A stretch of 64,000 bases of DNA from Thuidium tamariscinum (GCA_947034885.2 OX344749.2:40205682-40269681); one strand, 5' to 3'. Numbered from the stretch's first letter, positions 17,207 through 28,437 are shown. The notes: a model not told the origin generated them from the letters alone. Program-made: numbers and translations.

Positions 17207-18111
17207 AAGGGATGACTTCACCAAAAAAAAATCATGGTAAGAAACTTATTTTTTAGCCCTTCGTAGGGTGTCAAAATTGGTAATTGTCAAAAGTTTCAAA
17301 GAACTACACCTGTTGAGAGATTTCAAATATCTTCTTCACCAAACCTTTTTTTACCTTGAAATGGTTTGAAAACATATTAAGAACATAGAGATTATTCCAT
17401 GACAAAAATTTCACGGCAAAAAAACCAAGACTCAATCCTTACTCCTTAAAAAGGTGTCAAAGTTGAAAGTAGTGAAATGTTTCTCACTACTACCCATCTT
17501 GGTAGATTTTGAATAACTTTTCTTTCCTAAATCTTTTGGCCTTGAAATTTGTCATACATATAATTAACTTCAAGGTTATGCTGTGGAAAAAATTTTGTGG
17601 TTAAATACTATTTTTTGAGCTCACGGGAGGCTTTCAAAATTGGCCATACCAAAAAAATTCTCACTACAAATTTGAAAAAGACTTTTTCTTTATTGGTACC
17701 CCATTGTACAAAATAAAATAGCCACATCACAAACCTTGAAATTAAATTCAACTATCAAACCCAATTCATCATTGAAGTCAAAGTGCCTCTCATATTAAAT
17801 AGAATTAGCCTACAAAATATATTACATGATTGCACTCACCAATGTTTCCAACATGCACGTCAAAATGTCAAATACAAAAACATTATAGACATATTAGTCG
17901 GCTTCAATCTTTATGATAACCAAAAGTATTTATAAAATTCATGCATTGCAATTTGCAAAGTACAATAACAATACAATGAATCTATACTTCCTAAATATGC
18001 CCACTTTCTCATCGGTTATCTAAGCCATCCTTTGGCTTCTCGTCCATCTTTCTTTTAATTGCTACAATTATATTCAACTCTTAAAGACACGAGATCTACC
18101 ATTGGTGCAAC
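17207..18111. other. Outer element noncoding DNA past the transposase 3' end
   Basis: AT-rich. No gene seen. It presumably contains the 3' untranslated region of the minus-strand transposase. Confidence 0.45.
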
Positions 18112-20540
18112 TCAGTTATTGAAACGACTCGACCTACGAACTTCTTGGGCACTAGGATCCACTACATTAGCATCTCGAACAACAACATCATCATCCTGTG
18201 GTGCCTCATCGCAGTTTGGATCATCCTCGTCATTGGCATCTTCGTTGCTGTCATATTCATCTTCTGCTTCACCACTATCTGTGGTCCAATGTCCCTCAAT
18301 CTCTGAGTTTTCATTTCGAAGCTCTACAATAGTTTGACCTTGACTACGTTTGCGCTTGAACCTCTTATGTCGCAGTGCGTTGGGGTCTTCTGCATCAGAA
18401 TTTATAGTGGGCCCACTTGAAACTCGAGGAACAACAAATGCCGGGGTTGACCTACTAGGTCCTGGTACGTATGTATCCAAGAACGGTTCTACCACCCTAT
18501 TTGAGTCTCTTGCCCCTATTCCAAGGAGTGGACGATGAGTAGGCCTTGACGATGATGCTTCTCCAATATGTGGACCTTCTCTTCCTCCACGGCCTCCAAT
18601 CCCTCCTCGGCCTCCAACCCTTCCACGGCCTCCCGTCCTTCCACGGCCTCCCATCCTTCCACGACCTTGTTGATATTGACCCACTTCATGATGAATGGAG
18701 GGCCGAGGTGCCATAGGTGGTCTACCACCAACAGTACCACGAGAAATGTTTTGAGGAGTCATATCAACATTTCTCATAGAGCCTAACCCTTCTTCAAAAG
18801 GTCTTTGGATGGCATTGGAAGTTGCTGGTGAAGATGGGTCTAGGGAATGTGGTGCTTGGCTAGTTTGGTCAGAACCAACTGGAGTGGGTTCACGCGCAAG
18901 GTCTTCTGGTGCATCAATAAATGCAAAAACATCATTGTAGTCTACATGCTCTGGATCAAAACGCCTTCTCACATTACTTGCCGATTGATTCCTTCCAATG
19001 GGGCGAGCCATTCTTGCATTTCTAACGTTTCTGTCATGGTGTCGTTCAACAACAATATTGCTACGAACTGATGCTCCCATTCTTGTAGGCCCTGTATTGC
19101 CATCTTGATTGTGAGAAGATCCTCCACAATTTGGATTTGCAATCCTCCCCATATTTCCGCCACCATTTCCATTTCCATTTCCACCACCATTTCCATTTCC
19201 GCCGCGATTTTCATTTTCACCGCCACTTCCATTATTGCTTCCATTTCCATTTCCGCCGCCATTTCCTGGAGGGAGGTCGTCATCATTGTCGTTGTTGTTA
19301 TGGGAGATGCCATCATCCACGTCATCGTCATTTGGATTGGCGGCCTCTGAAGAAGATGACAAAGCTTGGACTTCTGCGACCCCTTCATTTTGAGGAGGAG
19401 GAGGTGAAGGACTGCGACGAGGATTAGGTACCCAAGGACCCCAACGACCACCAACGGGTTCTTCCTCTCCATCGTCAGCATCTCCATAGTAGTTTCTCGC
19501 TTCCTCGAGGTGATCGGCACCTCGCCTCCAAAGATCTGGGTTCGCCGGATACTCTTGAGGTGCTTCATTGGCTTCCACACCAACCTCTTCTTCTTCCTCT
19601 GCTTGCATTGCGTCAAATTCCCGATTGCGTTCATTCAAAGGGATCGGACCAAGGGCATCTGGATCGGAATCCTCCGAGTACATATTTGCATCATACCAAC
19701 GAACTGGATCGGCTCCTGGTCTTTCCTGAAGTACACGGCTATTAGTATAAATATATACCAATGACTCTGCCTTCGCGGGGGCTAATCGATTTCGGACCCT
19801 ATTGTGAACAAAGGAATACATACTCCAATTCCTTTCACAAGAGCTGGCCGAACACGTGAGGGATAGAATACGCATGGCAATTTTTGAAAGAGCCCGATCT
19901 CCAACCCTATGCCACCATTGGTGGGGAAGCATTTGTGTCACACGGATGTTGGGTGTCTCAGCTGCACTGTACGGTCCACTACCCTCCTCAAATTGAGTTA
20001 ATTCCGCCAACACATCATCAAAAGTGACACCCACTACATCTTCCATTTTGTGGATGACTCTGTACAATGCACGTAGCGCAGTTCCATCTACCCTGAGCGC
20101 CACGTTATCCAAGAGGTATGGATTCAAAAGGGCCGCGGCATAGTGCGTATCTTCAAAAATCATGTCCCATCTTTCATTGAAAGATCTCTCCAAAGTGACT
20201 GCTATGTCATCTCGTAAGCTAAAAGGTGGTTCTCTCAAAGAATACACGTGTCCTCGCAAGTTGTGCATCACGAGCCACGCCCGACCCATGGCTGGTTCTC
20301 GTCCATCAAACACACGCAAAGCCTTCAATACGTCTTCAGTCATGTACACGTAATTCACACATCGTTGCCAAAAGGCCACATCTTCAATGGTTCTTCTGAC
20401 ATTACGTGAAGCGGTAGCTGCCTGTGGTCCATTCTGTTCGTTTCGTAGGGTATCATAATAATTTATAACACGGGGGTGGTTATTCAACCGCTCCAAGACT
20501 CCTCTGAGTTTGACCACTCGCTGTAACATGAGGAAATTAC
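18112..20540 (-). pseudogene. Outer hAT transposase, 3' part (interrupted by inner element)
   Basis: This is the C-terminal two thirds of the outer element's transposase, cut off from its 5' part (37374-38541) by the inner element. It resumes at CNFLMLQRVV, directly continuing SETRFA of the 5' part. It contains the hAT C-terminal dimerisation region with SASSCERNWSMYSFVH and LVYIYTNSR (including the catalytic-type Glu) and a WWHRVGDRALSKIA stretch. A long acidic, Gly/Asn-rich and RGR-rich tail follows. Open all the way to its stop at 18112. The two parts join exactly in frame: 1168 + 2429 nt = 1199 codons including the stop. So the break is purely the insertion, with no other decay seen. Confidence 0.92.
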
Positions 20541-20548
20541 AAGCAAAG
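20541..20548. repeat. Target-site duplication of inner element, left copy
   Basis: AAGCAAAG, identical to 37374-37381. Confidence 0.93.
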
Positions 20549-20559
20549 CAGGGTTGTCT

Positions 20560-21195
20560 ATCCTGACGTGACGTGGGCTTTTCCCGTCGGGATGTCATGA
20601 CGCGGCAGGACGCGTCAGAGGCCGTCCCGAATGCTGACGGCGTCGTCGACAGCGCGGATGAAGTCCGTCGACAACGCGCAGACGGCCTGTCGGCCGCCTC
20701 GACGACTGGCCGTCGCGTGGACGGACAGAGCGTCCGCGGCTTTAGGGTTTAGGCGCGACGGCCAGGCCGTCGCCTCGACAGTTTTCTGTTCAGCGGACGG
20801 TCACGGCGTCCAGAGTTCGTCCACGCAGCGGGGACGGCCAGAGCGTCCGCGGCTTGTGCACTTCGACGGGACGGCCAGGTCATCGCCTCGACAGTTTTCC
20901 GTTCAGCGGACGGTCACGGCGTCCAGAGTCCGTCCACGTAGCGGGGACAGCCAGAGCGTCCGCGGCTTGTGCACTTCGACGGGACGGCCAGGCCATCGCC
21001 TCGACAGTTTTCCGTTCAGCGGACGGTCACGGCGTCCAGAGTCCGTCCACGCTGCGGGGACGGCCAGGCCGTCGTCTGGACAGCGGGACATCCGCTGGAC
21101 GGCCAGAGCGTCTGCGGGGACGGCCACGACGTCCCGTCCGCGGCTGTCCACAGTGCGCCAACGGACAGGCCGTCGACTGGACGACTGCTGCCAGG
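20560..21195. repeat. Inner element left subterminal GC-rich repeats
   Basis: Dense GACGG/CCGTC and GGCCAGGCCGTCG motifs. They include a tandem array of about three copies of a 113-bp unit; a CGCCTCGACAG landmark falls at 20771, 20884 and 20997. The array lies between the transposon end and the transposase gene, so it may serve both as terminus and as promoter region. Confidence 0.85.
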
Positions 21196-21340
21196 CCTTC
21201 ACAGTATATAGCACAAGCCGTGTATTTGAAGGTCACTTTTCCTTGCTGATCTCTGCTCTTATGACCTGGTTGGCACACAGCCATTGCACTAGAGTGAAGT
21301 CCAAGAAGAGTGTGTGGGAGGAACACTTGCTGTGAAAGCA

Positions 21341-21398
21341 GTAAGTGTTATTTCCACATCACATCCAAACTAAATACTAACCTGTTTTGTTTGTGCAG
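21341..21398 (+). other. Probable leader intron of the inner transposase gene
   Basis: A 58-bp interval with GTAAGT donor, TACTAAC branch-like motif at about 21375 and TTGTGCAG acceptor, just before the first ATG of the transposase. The frame upstream of the splice meets a stop at 21295 with no ATG, so the intron lies in the 5' untranslated leader. Confidence 0.6.
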
Positions 21399-21424
21399 TT
21401 TCAAGTGAAGAACCAGTGGGAGCA

Positions 21425-24400
21425 ATGGGAGGGGGGAGGACACAATGGGAACCCTGGTACAGGCTACAAGAGGATGGGAAAGTGGAATGCAAGTTCTGCA
21501 AAACGAAGATTAGTTACCGCAAGGATCGCTTGCTTTTCCACTTGGGTTATAGACGAAATGACACCCTCCCCGGAGTGAGAATGTGCAACAAGGCCAGTGC
21601 AGCAGTGAAGGCTATGTTTTTCAATTGTAGGGGGAATGTTCCTACGGTCTCCGAAGACGAAGAGGAACATGATGTGGAAGTGACATCACCGTCATCGAAT
21701 CCAACGAGGGTGGTACGTGATCAAGAATTACCCAATGCTTCAATCTCAATTAGTGGAGGGGGAGGAAATACTTTGGGCCAAAATTCTCAAGTTCGATCAT
21801 CAGAGGCGCCTGTCCCTTCTTCGACCCATAGTCGACCGCTGAGGCAATTATCCGTACAAGAAGGGATGGACACATCCAAAAAGCAAGTACTAGACAAGAA
21901 GTGGGCAAAGTTTTTCTACGAAGCAAATATCCCATTCAATGTGGTGAGACACCCCGCTTTTGTGGATGCCGTGAAATCAACCTCCGAGTCCAGAGTTCTT
22001 TACAAACCTCCACCTTACAATGCCATACGTACGAAGCTCATGACATCAACAAAGGAGGAAGTGGCTGCACTGGTAGCGGAGAAGACAAAGGGGCCTATCC
22101 ACAAGTACGGTGTCACTATATGTTCTGACGGATGGGACAATGTCAGCCATCGGCCATTGATCAATGTAATGTTGTCGTGCACGAGTGGAGAAGTATTTTT
22201 GGGATCGGTGGACACTACAGGCGAAAGCAAAGACGCTGTTTATGTGGCTAATCGCATGATCGATTACATTGACGCGGTGGGGGGACAGAATGTGGTGCAA
22301 GTTTGTACGGACAATGCGCCAAACATGCGTTTGGCTGGTACTCAAATTACTCGCGAATTCCCTCACCTATATTTCCAAGGTTGTTCCGCGCATGCACTTG
22401 ACCTTCTACTTGAAGATTGGGGCAAGCAACTTTGGGTGGTCAAAATGGTGAAGAAAGCAAAATCAATCGTGAAATTCATTCGCACGCATCACATGCCACT
22501 CGCCATTTTCCGACGACATTCTCCTAACCTCATGTTGAAGAATCCCATTGAGACACGTTTTGCGACCATGTTCCTCATGATCGAGCGTTTGGTCGAGGTC
22601 AAGGAAGCCGTGGAATCTACAGTCCATGATCCGCAGTGGAACGAATATGTGAGGTCCTCGAACGCTGCAATACACAATAAGGCAGAAAAGGTTCGACGTA
22701 GGGTTCGAAAGGACGAGTTCTGGAGGAGGTGTCTCAACTTTGTGCATATGGTAGAGCCTGTGTTGGTGGCTCTTCGAGAGTTTGATGGAAAACATCCGGT
22801 CATGGGCAAAGCATGGATCGTGATGAAGAAGCTAGAAAAGCATGTTTTGGCTTTGAGGAATCGACCATTTTCATTGGAGGCAAATTATGCGGACCGTGTT
22901 GAATACGCGTTTTACGAACGATGGGATTTGATGAAGACTGATTTGCACTACGCAGCTGCCCTGCTCAATCCATTCCTCCTTGATGAAATTATACTAATAG
23001 ACGATAACGAGGCAAAGGAGGCCATTCTTAGAGTACTACGCAAATTGGCAGTTGGAGGGTTGGGATATGCAGCCGCTTTGTTTGAGTACCAATCCTTTCG
23101 AGACCGCCGAGGCATGTTCGCTGGACTTCCCGATGTGAATACTTTGAATTTGGAGCCGCATGAATGGTGGGATCTTCTCGGAGCCGCTGCTCATACGCTT
23201 GCACCTATTGCAAGAAGGATCCTCGTACAAGTATGTTCCGCATCATCATGTGAACGCAATTGGAGCATGTATTCATTTGTCCACAGCAAGTCTCACAACA
23301 GATTGACATCTGAGCGCGCGGAGGAATTGGTTTACATTTATACCAATTCGAGGACTCTCAGGGAAAGGGGTGCGGCGGATGCAGCACGATGGTACACTGA
23401 GAACATGTTGTCCGAAGATTCCATGACAACCGAATCAGATGGCTTGGATCGTGGTTCGGTTATGTCAGATGCTAACAACGATGACTCAGACGACAGTTCC
23501 AATGGCGATGATGATCCACCATTTCGGCCTTTGGGTGAAAGGCAAGAAAGGGGTCCCCTAATTGACGAGTCCGTATTTGACTTTGATGGCGCAGATAATG
23601 ATGGAAATGACCACGGGGGAGATGAGGATGGAAATGACAACGGGGGAAATGATGGTAGTCCGTCATGGATGCCACATACATCGATTGCGGGGTCAAGTGG
23701 TGGAAATCAAAACGAAGGGGTTGAAGCCCCACCTTCGCCGGTTATAGGGCCGATTGAAGAAGAAATGCGTACCCGGAGACATGAACATGTCGTTGTGGTA
23801 GAAAGACAAGGCGAAGATGAGGTCGTTGCCACAGATCCCCCAGTGGCGCGGAACACTCGTAGCCACAGATCCCCCATTGGTGTCGAGATAGACTTTCGCA
23901 CATTGCGTCGAGACACGAGCGGCGTGCGACCACAAGCGCCTAGCTTGGATGATCCACCCGTCCAAATTTCAGCACGGCCTTCATCTTCTAGAGTCCGCCC
24001 CAACCAAGAAACTCCATCAGTCGGTACACGATTGGCCGGTCTCTTCCCAACTCTAAATATGACCGAGCGAAGGAATGCACCTCCATCCTCAGAACAACCC
24101 GTTGCACCGCCTACACGCACTACTAATCGACGCCCGCGGCCACGTGAAGAAAGCCCTACCAACGAACGTGTGAGTAGAAGAACACGTAGAAGGCTAAGAA
24201 GGGAAGAAGCGGCGAGTATACCATTTCTCCGCGAAGGTCTTCTCCCTGGACCGACGGGGCCCAGTGTGGATACCGCTGGAGATGGAGTAGGAGGGCGAAC
24301 AATCCGCAAATTGGCTTCTATAGTAGGTGAAGGCTCAGACAGCCCTGACAACTCACCAAGCGAAGTCGGTAGGGCAACGTCCAATCATGATGATGAATCC

Positions 24401-24559
24401 ATGGGTCCTAGTATAGGTGAAGATGGTGAAGTTCCGGGAGATAGTGATTATAGAGGGACTCGTAGAGGTCCTCCACCTGCACCTCAAGACAATCAAGCAA
24501 CCACGCGAGAGGCTGCTGCAAGGAGCATGGCTCCTAATCGTACACGTGCAAGACGTTGA
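21425..24559 (+). CDS. hAT-family transposase of the inner element
   Basis: Intact 1044-residue protein (first ATG at 21425) that would cut and paste the inner element. A BED-like zinc finger (Cys22, Cys25, His39 and a following Cys in VRMCNK) should bind transposon DNA. The DUF659/RNase H-like region carries catalytic-type aspartates in ICSDGWD (Asp235) and VCTDNAPN (Asp296), then CSAHALDLLLEDW. The hAT C-terminal dimerisation region follows, with SASSCERNWS (Glu610) and LVYIYTNSR. The last 400 residues are low-complexity: acidic Asp/Asn/Gly-rich, then Arg-rich (RRTRRRLRREE). Typical plant hAT transposases are about 650-800 residues, so this tail is unusual. The outer element's transposase has the same domain order and a comparable tail. 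The gene lies 0.9 kb from the left end, behind the GC-rich repeats. Confidence 0.94.
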   Translation: MGGGRTQWEPWYRLQEDGKVECKFCKTKISYRKDRLLFHLGYRRNDTLPGVRMCNKASAAVKAMFFNCRGNVPTVSEDEEEHDVEVTSPSSNPTRVVRDQELPNASISISGGGGNTLGQNSQVRSSEAPVPSSTHSRPLRQLSVQEGMDTSKKQVLDKKWAKFFYEANIPFNVVRHPAFVDAVKSTSESRVLYKPPPYNAIRTKLMTSTKEEVAALVAEKTKGPIHKYGVTICSDGWDNVSHRPLINVMLSCTSGEVFLGSVDTTGESKDAVYVANRMIDYIDAVGGQNVVQVCTDNAPNMRLAGTQITREFPHLYFQGCSAHALDLLLEDWGKQLWVVKMVKKAKSIVKFIRTHHMPLAIFRRHSPNLMLKNPIETRFATMFLMIERLVEVKEAVESTVHDPQWNEYVRSSNAAIHNKAEKVRRRVRKDEFWRRCLNFVHMVEPVLVALREFDGKHPVMGKAWIVMKKLEKHVLALRNRPFSLEANYADRVEYAFYERWDLMKTDLHYAAALLNPFLLDEIILIDDNEAKEAILRVLRKLAVGGLGYAAALFEYQSFRDRRGMFAGLPDVNTLNLEPHEWWDLLGAAAHTLAPIARRILVQVCSASSCERNWSMYSFVHSKSHNRLTSERAEELVYIYTNSRTLRERGAADAARWYTENMLSEDSMTTESDGLDRGSVMSDANNDDSDDSSNGDDDPPFRPLGERQERGPLIDESVFDFDGADNDGNDHGGDEDGNDNGGNDGSPSWMPHTSIAGSSGGNQNEGVEAPPSPVIGPIEEEMRTRRHEHVVVVERQGEDEVVATDPPVARNTRSHRSPIGVEIDFRTLRRDTSGVRPQAPSLDDPPVQISARPSSSRVRPNQETPSVGTRLAGLFPTLNMTERRNAPPSSEQPVAPPTRTTNRRPRPREESPTNERVSRRTRRRLRREEAASIPFLREGLLPGPTGPSVDTAGDGVGGRTIRKLASIVGEGSDSPDNSPSEVGRATSNHDDESMGPSIGEDGEVPGDSDYRGTRRGPPPAPQDNQATTREAAARSMAPNRTRARR

Positions 24560-24940
24560 GAGCATCTAGGGAAAAAAATGTCTCCATGTCATCTTATGTA
24601 ATATTGTGTAAGGCTGAATACCTTGCATGTGAAATTCGGCATTAATTATAAATACTACACATGCTTCCTGTGCTCATGTAGGGCGCATGGGTAGAAATTT
24701 TTTATCTTCACATGTCACAAATTCTACAACGCAACAACGGATCCATTTATGCATATTTGTCCCAAGAAATGGAAATATTTGCTTTGTCGTTTGCCATGTG
24801 TTCTATACTCTTAAATTTGGATTCATTCTTCGAAGTTGGTTACCTACATGCTTGGATATTTTGAGATCATTATGAATTTTGCCATGTACAAGAAAACAAA
24901 TGTAATCTGGAATATGGAGAAAATGATTGAAAGTACTGAA
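24560..24940. other. 3' flank of the inner transposase gene
   Basis: AT-rich. No gene recognised; likely 3' untranslated region and spacer. Confidence 0.4.
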
Positions 24941-24944
24941 TTAA

Positions 24945-25862
24945 CCCCTAAAGGACCAAGAGTCCCCTCGGGGAACTTTAAGAATTAGGGCAAGTACTTG
25001 TGACTTCAATTTTTAATGAATTTTATTGAAATTTTCACATAAGATAAAAAAACTGATTAGCTCCGTGGAAATATTCATTTTTTTTCAATTGGTGACCGGG
25101 AGCAAAAGTTATGCCATCATAAACATTATTTTTATGTTGCCGGGCAGAAAAAAAATCTACAGAAACTTCAAAATTAAAAAAATAATTTTTTTTTCTTATA
25201 GATTATATTTTTGTCTACAAGTAAAGCTTTGATTCATTCCATTTGGATTAGTAATGTGAAAGTTATGAACAATCTTGTTTTTCGGGCAATCTAAGCATCT
25301 TCTTGAAAAAATAACTTCTAGGATTCATTTGTGAATGCAATTTCCACAATTTAAAAAAAAAAATTGTTGGACAAGGTTGATTTTGTTTTCTAGAACAATC
25401 TCACCATTGGGATTATTGTGTTTCAATTCCATCTATGAGATATTTGCAATTTAGTTTTTCTTTCAATCTTGGACCTACATCTACTTGACAATTTTTTAAA
25501 GAATGACAAAAAGTCTTTATTTTGTGAATTTTTTTTCCTAAGCTCTTAGCTCAATTTCTCAATAAAAAAATTTTAATTCAAGGTCTGTAGTGCAAAAAGA
25601 TTACATAAATGGAGGACAAAGTCATTTGAAGTTGCAAACTAGTGTTTAAGAAAACTTTGTTTTCCAACTTTGAATTCTCATATCTTCCTATCTATACGGT
25701 CAAACTTCATGAAATTTCACCACATCATCTTAGTTAAGTAAAGTTCAAGATCCTATGGTTAGATTCTAAAAATTTAGTTTTTTTGTTTTTCATGGATGAA
25801 TGGAACAAAAATGGCAGTTTTGAGTGGTTTTGGGTTGAAAAACGGCCGTGGTCCTTTAGGGG
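24945..25862. mobile_element. TTAA-flanked non-autonomous element inside the inner transposon
   Basis: It starts CCCCTAAAGGACCA (24945) and ends with the exact reverse complement TGGTCCTTTAGGGG (25862). TTAA is present on both sides (24941-24944 and 25863-25866). A TTAA target and CCC-starting ends are piggyBac-like. About 918 bp, no coding capacity. Part of its interior (about 25190-25600) matches dispersed copies at 15050-15450 and, inverted, at 53760-54130. A TAA- or TTA-target superfamily cannot be excluded. Confidence 0.7.
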
Positions 25863-26078
25863 TTAACATGGCATTCAGTCCAAAATTTACGAAGGGACAG
25901 AACTACTCACAAATCCACTCACCGGAATCATACTCGAATGGAACAAAAAGATTTACATATATTTATTTCAAAAAGGAGTTAGTACAAAATTCAGTGACGC
26001 AAAGTTCGTGGACTATACTGTGGTAAAAGCAAGTACTAAGGTACGTCTACGATTACATTGCCACTAAAATACTATTCT

Positions 26079-27740
26079 CTAATCTTCATTCCTTGCTTGT
26101 TCTTGTAGAAGTACTTGCTCCTTGCGGGCCTCGCGGTAGCAATCAACGGGTGGAGTCCAAAATAAGGGGGCGCCACTAATTCGTCCCACGGCGTACGTTA
26201 CCGTGCGTCGTTGTAGTGGGTCCTCTTTGCACAATTCGCCCAATGTGGCTTGAAATGTACCAAACGCTGTATGGTCGGGAAGCATTTCCGTATTTTCGCG
26301 GTCTTTCTTCCATATCTTCTCCGCAAGCTTCCCAACAGCATATCCGTCTGTATGTATACTAACACACGGTGCCCCATCTGCACGAGTGGGGGATACCGAA
26401 GTGCCCGCCTCTCCAGGAACATACATCAATTCAGGGGCCACCCACCAACGTTTCTGACGTGTAGCCCGCATTTGGCTTGCACATTGAAACTGGTACAAAG
26501 AATGGGTTTCTTCATTGATACGACTAGCCATTCCCCAATCACATAGCCCAATCCACACTGTTCGCCCATCATCATTCGGAAAATGCAACATGATGTTTTC
26601 TGGCGTGATGTCGTTGTGGAGCACCGAAGATTGTTGCACCGCATCCACGATGCAAATTAACGCCCATGCAAGCTCGGTGCGGTTTCTACGATAAGCCAAG
26701 AGTCTTTTGGCTTCTTGCATCGTCTGTGGAGTTGCATGGTAGGCAAGCTCCCCGATCTCAGCATAATCTCGGTTTTTTTGGTCCAATGCGAACATGGCTC
26801 CCAATGTTCCTCCATTCCACCATTGAGAATAACACTCCATGGTCATGTCATTTATAGCAAAAAATTTTATGACCCCTGGATGATTACATGGACAAACCAA
26901 AGCCTCGATGGACAACTTCTCCCGCGACTTCTTCAATTGATCCACATATAGGGCTGTCTTGCCCGCCAATTCCATCATGGGGGGAATGTGCCTTGAATTT
27001 TGGAGGCTCACTTTACGCACCCTCCCGTGCCCCCCTTGTTTGTTGTGGCCTGACAATGGAACCACCACCACTCCTCGTTCAAGAAATACCACTCCTCCCG
27101 CACCCGCTTGGCCTAGGGACAAGCTTTGGCTCTGCTGAAACCATGGGGCAGAGCGGATATTGCTGGAAGACAGCGCTCGCATTGCGTCATGCCACCAATA
27201 CACCTTTTTGTGCAACAAATGCAATGCTTGTTGCTTCGGCGCTACATCTCGTTTGAAGCCCTTTACCGATGCGGCGACTTGGGCGATGTTGAAAACACAA
27301 GTTTGCACTTGTTCGTCAAGCCAACGACGGAAGTGTTCCTTTGTGCGATCTTCAAGCCACTCATCCTCGCCCATTGTTGTCCAAAACATGTGGGTGAATT
27401 TTTTTTTAATTGTCTCCACCCCTTGCAATCCACGCGAGACGTAGGTCGTATTCAATTGAGCAATCGTATATTGCTCCAAAAAATCCAATGCCACTTCCTG
27501 CACTTTCCTGGTCGCAGCCTTCCTTGGCCAGTCGTTTGTATTCGTAGCCTTGTGCCTCCGCCTGCTCTTTTTTTTCTTGGCCCCCGAAGATTCTCCTCCA
27601 GCCGCACCACCGACCCCTTCTCCGGCCAATACTGCCTCTGATACGCAGTCAATGGATTCTGGAGACTGCTCACCAACAGGATCTCCGATGCCTGAAAACC
27701 ACTCATCAACCTTGCGCTTCGACGCACCTCGCCCGTCCAT
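26079..27740 (-). CDS. Atypical protein kinase of the inner element
   Basis: Intact single-exon gene for 553 residues, starting MDGRGASKRKVDEW. Lys-rich N-terminal segment (KKKKSRRRHK, about residues 54-63), then a helical region conserved with the outer kinase (TKEHFRRWLDEQVQ). The kinase domain has a glycine-rich GGHGRVRKV, Lys261 (LAGKT), a helix-C-type Glu before CNHPGVIKF, HND at 375-377 with ENIM, DWG at 401-403 and VAPEL near 435. The catalytic Lys, Asp and Asn are present, but HRD is HND and DFG is DWG. It could therefore be an active non-RD kinase or a divergent pseudokinase. Cargo of the inner transposon, divergent from the RING gene. Substrate unknown; transposase, RING partner and host chromatin factors are only guesses. 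Confidence 0.85.
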   Translation of the reverse strand: MDGRGASKRKVDEWFSGIGDPVGEQSPESIDCVSEAVLAGEGVGGAAGGESSGAKKKKSRRRHKATNTNDWPRKAATRKVQEVALDFLEQYTIAQLNTTYVSRGLQGVETIKKKFTHMFWTTMGEDEWLEDRTKEHFRRWLDEQVQTCVFNIAQVAASVKGFKRDVAPKQQALHLLHKKVYWWHDAMRALSSSNIRSAPWFQQSQSLSLGQAGAGGVVFLERGVVVVPLSGHNKQGGHGRVRKVSLQNSRHIPPMMELAGKTALYVDQLKKSREKLSIEALVCPCNHPGVIKFFAINDMTMECYSQWWNGGTLGAMFALDQKNRDYAEIGELAYHATPQTMQEAKRLLAYRRNRTELAWALICIVDAVQQSSVLHNDITPENIMLHFPNDDGRTVWIGLCDWGMASRINEETHSLYQFQCASQMRATRQKRWWVAPELMYVPGEAGTSVSPTRADGAPCVSIHTDGYAVGKLAEKIWKKDRENTEMLPDHTAFGTFQATLGELCKEDPLQRRTVTYAVGRISGAPLFWTPPVDCYREARKEQVLLQEQARNED

Positions 27741-27954
27741 TCTGAAAAAAAATATGCGATGGTAAAACCAAGGAATTAGGGTTCAGTACTCACAAATGTG
27801 AAAACTATCCCCCCTTCCTCAGCCGAGCCTCCTCGCAAGCACCCGTGCTCCCAAGCAAGGACTGCAACCAATCCAGGGCAAGAGAGCACCGTCAGAGCAG
27901 GAGAGACTCGTGCAGAGTGGGGGACCTGGCCCACCTTATATAGTTGTTGGCGAG

Positions 27955-28260
27955 CCGTCGCATGGACGGCCGATCCGTCCAAGGAACTCGAAAGCCGTCG
28001 AGGGGTGTCGGGAACTCCGAGACCGTCGAGGGGACGCGCTGAAGCCGTCGAGGGGAATGTCGAGGACGATGAGGCCGTCGACGGGACGCACCCATCCGTC
28101 CCGGGAATTTCGAAGCCGTCCAGGAAACCGTCGAGGAACTGCGAGACTGTCGACAGGACGCACAAGCTGTCCTGGGAATTCGGGGGTCCGTCGTGGAACG
28201 AGGCCGTCCACGCGACCCCACAGGGCGTCCCGGGAATTCTGAACCATTAAGGGGATCGTC
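27955..28260. repeat. GC-rich CCGTC/GACGG repeats upstream of inner kinase
   Basis: Many copies of GCCGTCGAGG/GCCGTCC-type motifs in a few hundred bases. They begin about 215 bp upstream of the kinase start codon and are the same motif type as at the inner element's termini. Open frames across it are artefacts. Confidence 0.85.
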
Positions 28261-28437
28261 GGGGAAGCACAGGGCGGTGAAGATGCCAGCAAAGACTTAA
28301 TGGCAAGCCTCGTGCAACTGAAATTCCTCTACAAGGTAATAAGGTAACAGGCCAGAAACCGCCCATCTAAGGGCTGACACTGAATTTTGAGAAGGTCAAA
28401 AACCCAGCCTAAAGCCCTTGCCCAACCGAAGGTTTTA

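Noticed and set aside
18969..19634. Met-rich open frame of 221 codons
   Set aside because: Alternative frame of the low-complexity tail of the outer transposase.
20631..21335. Open frame of 234 codons before the inner transposase
   Set aside because: It is produced by the GC-rich 113-bp tandem repeat; overlapping frames on both strands are equally open and the residues merely repeat.
23707..24384. Antisense open frame of 225 codons
   Set aside because: A shadow of the low-complexity tail of the inner transposase on the opposite strand.
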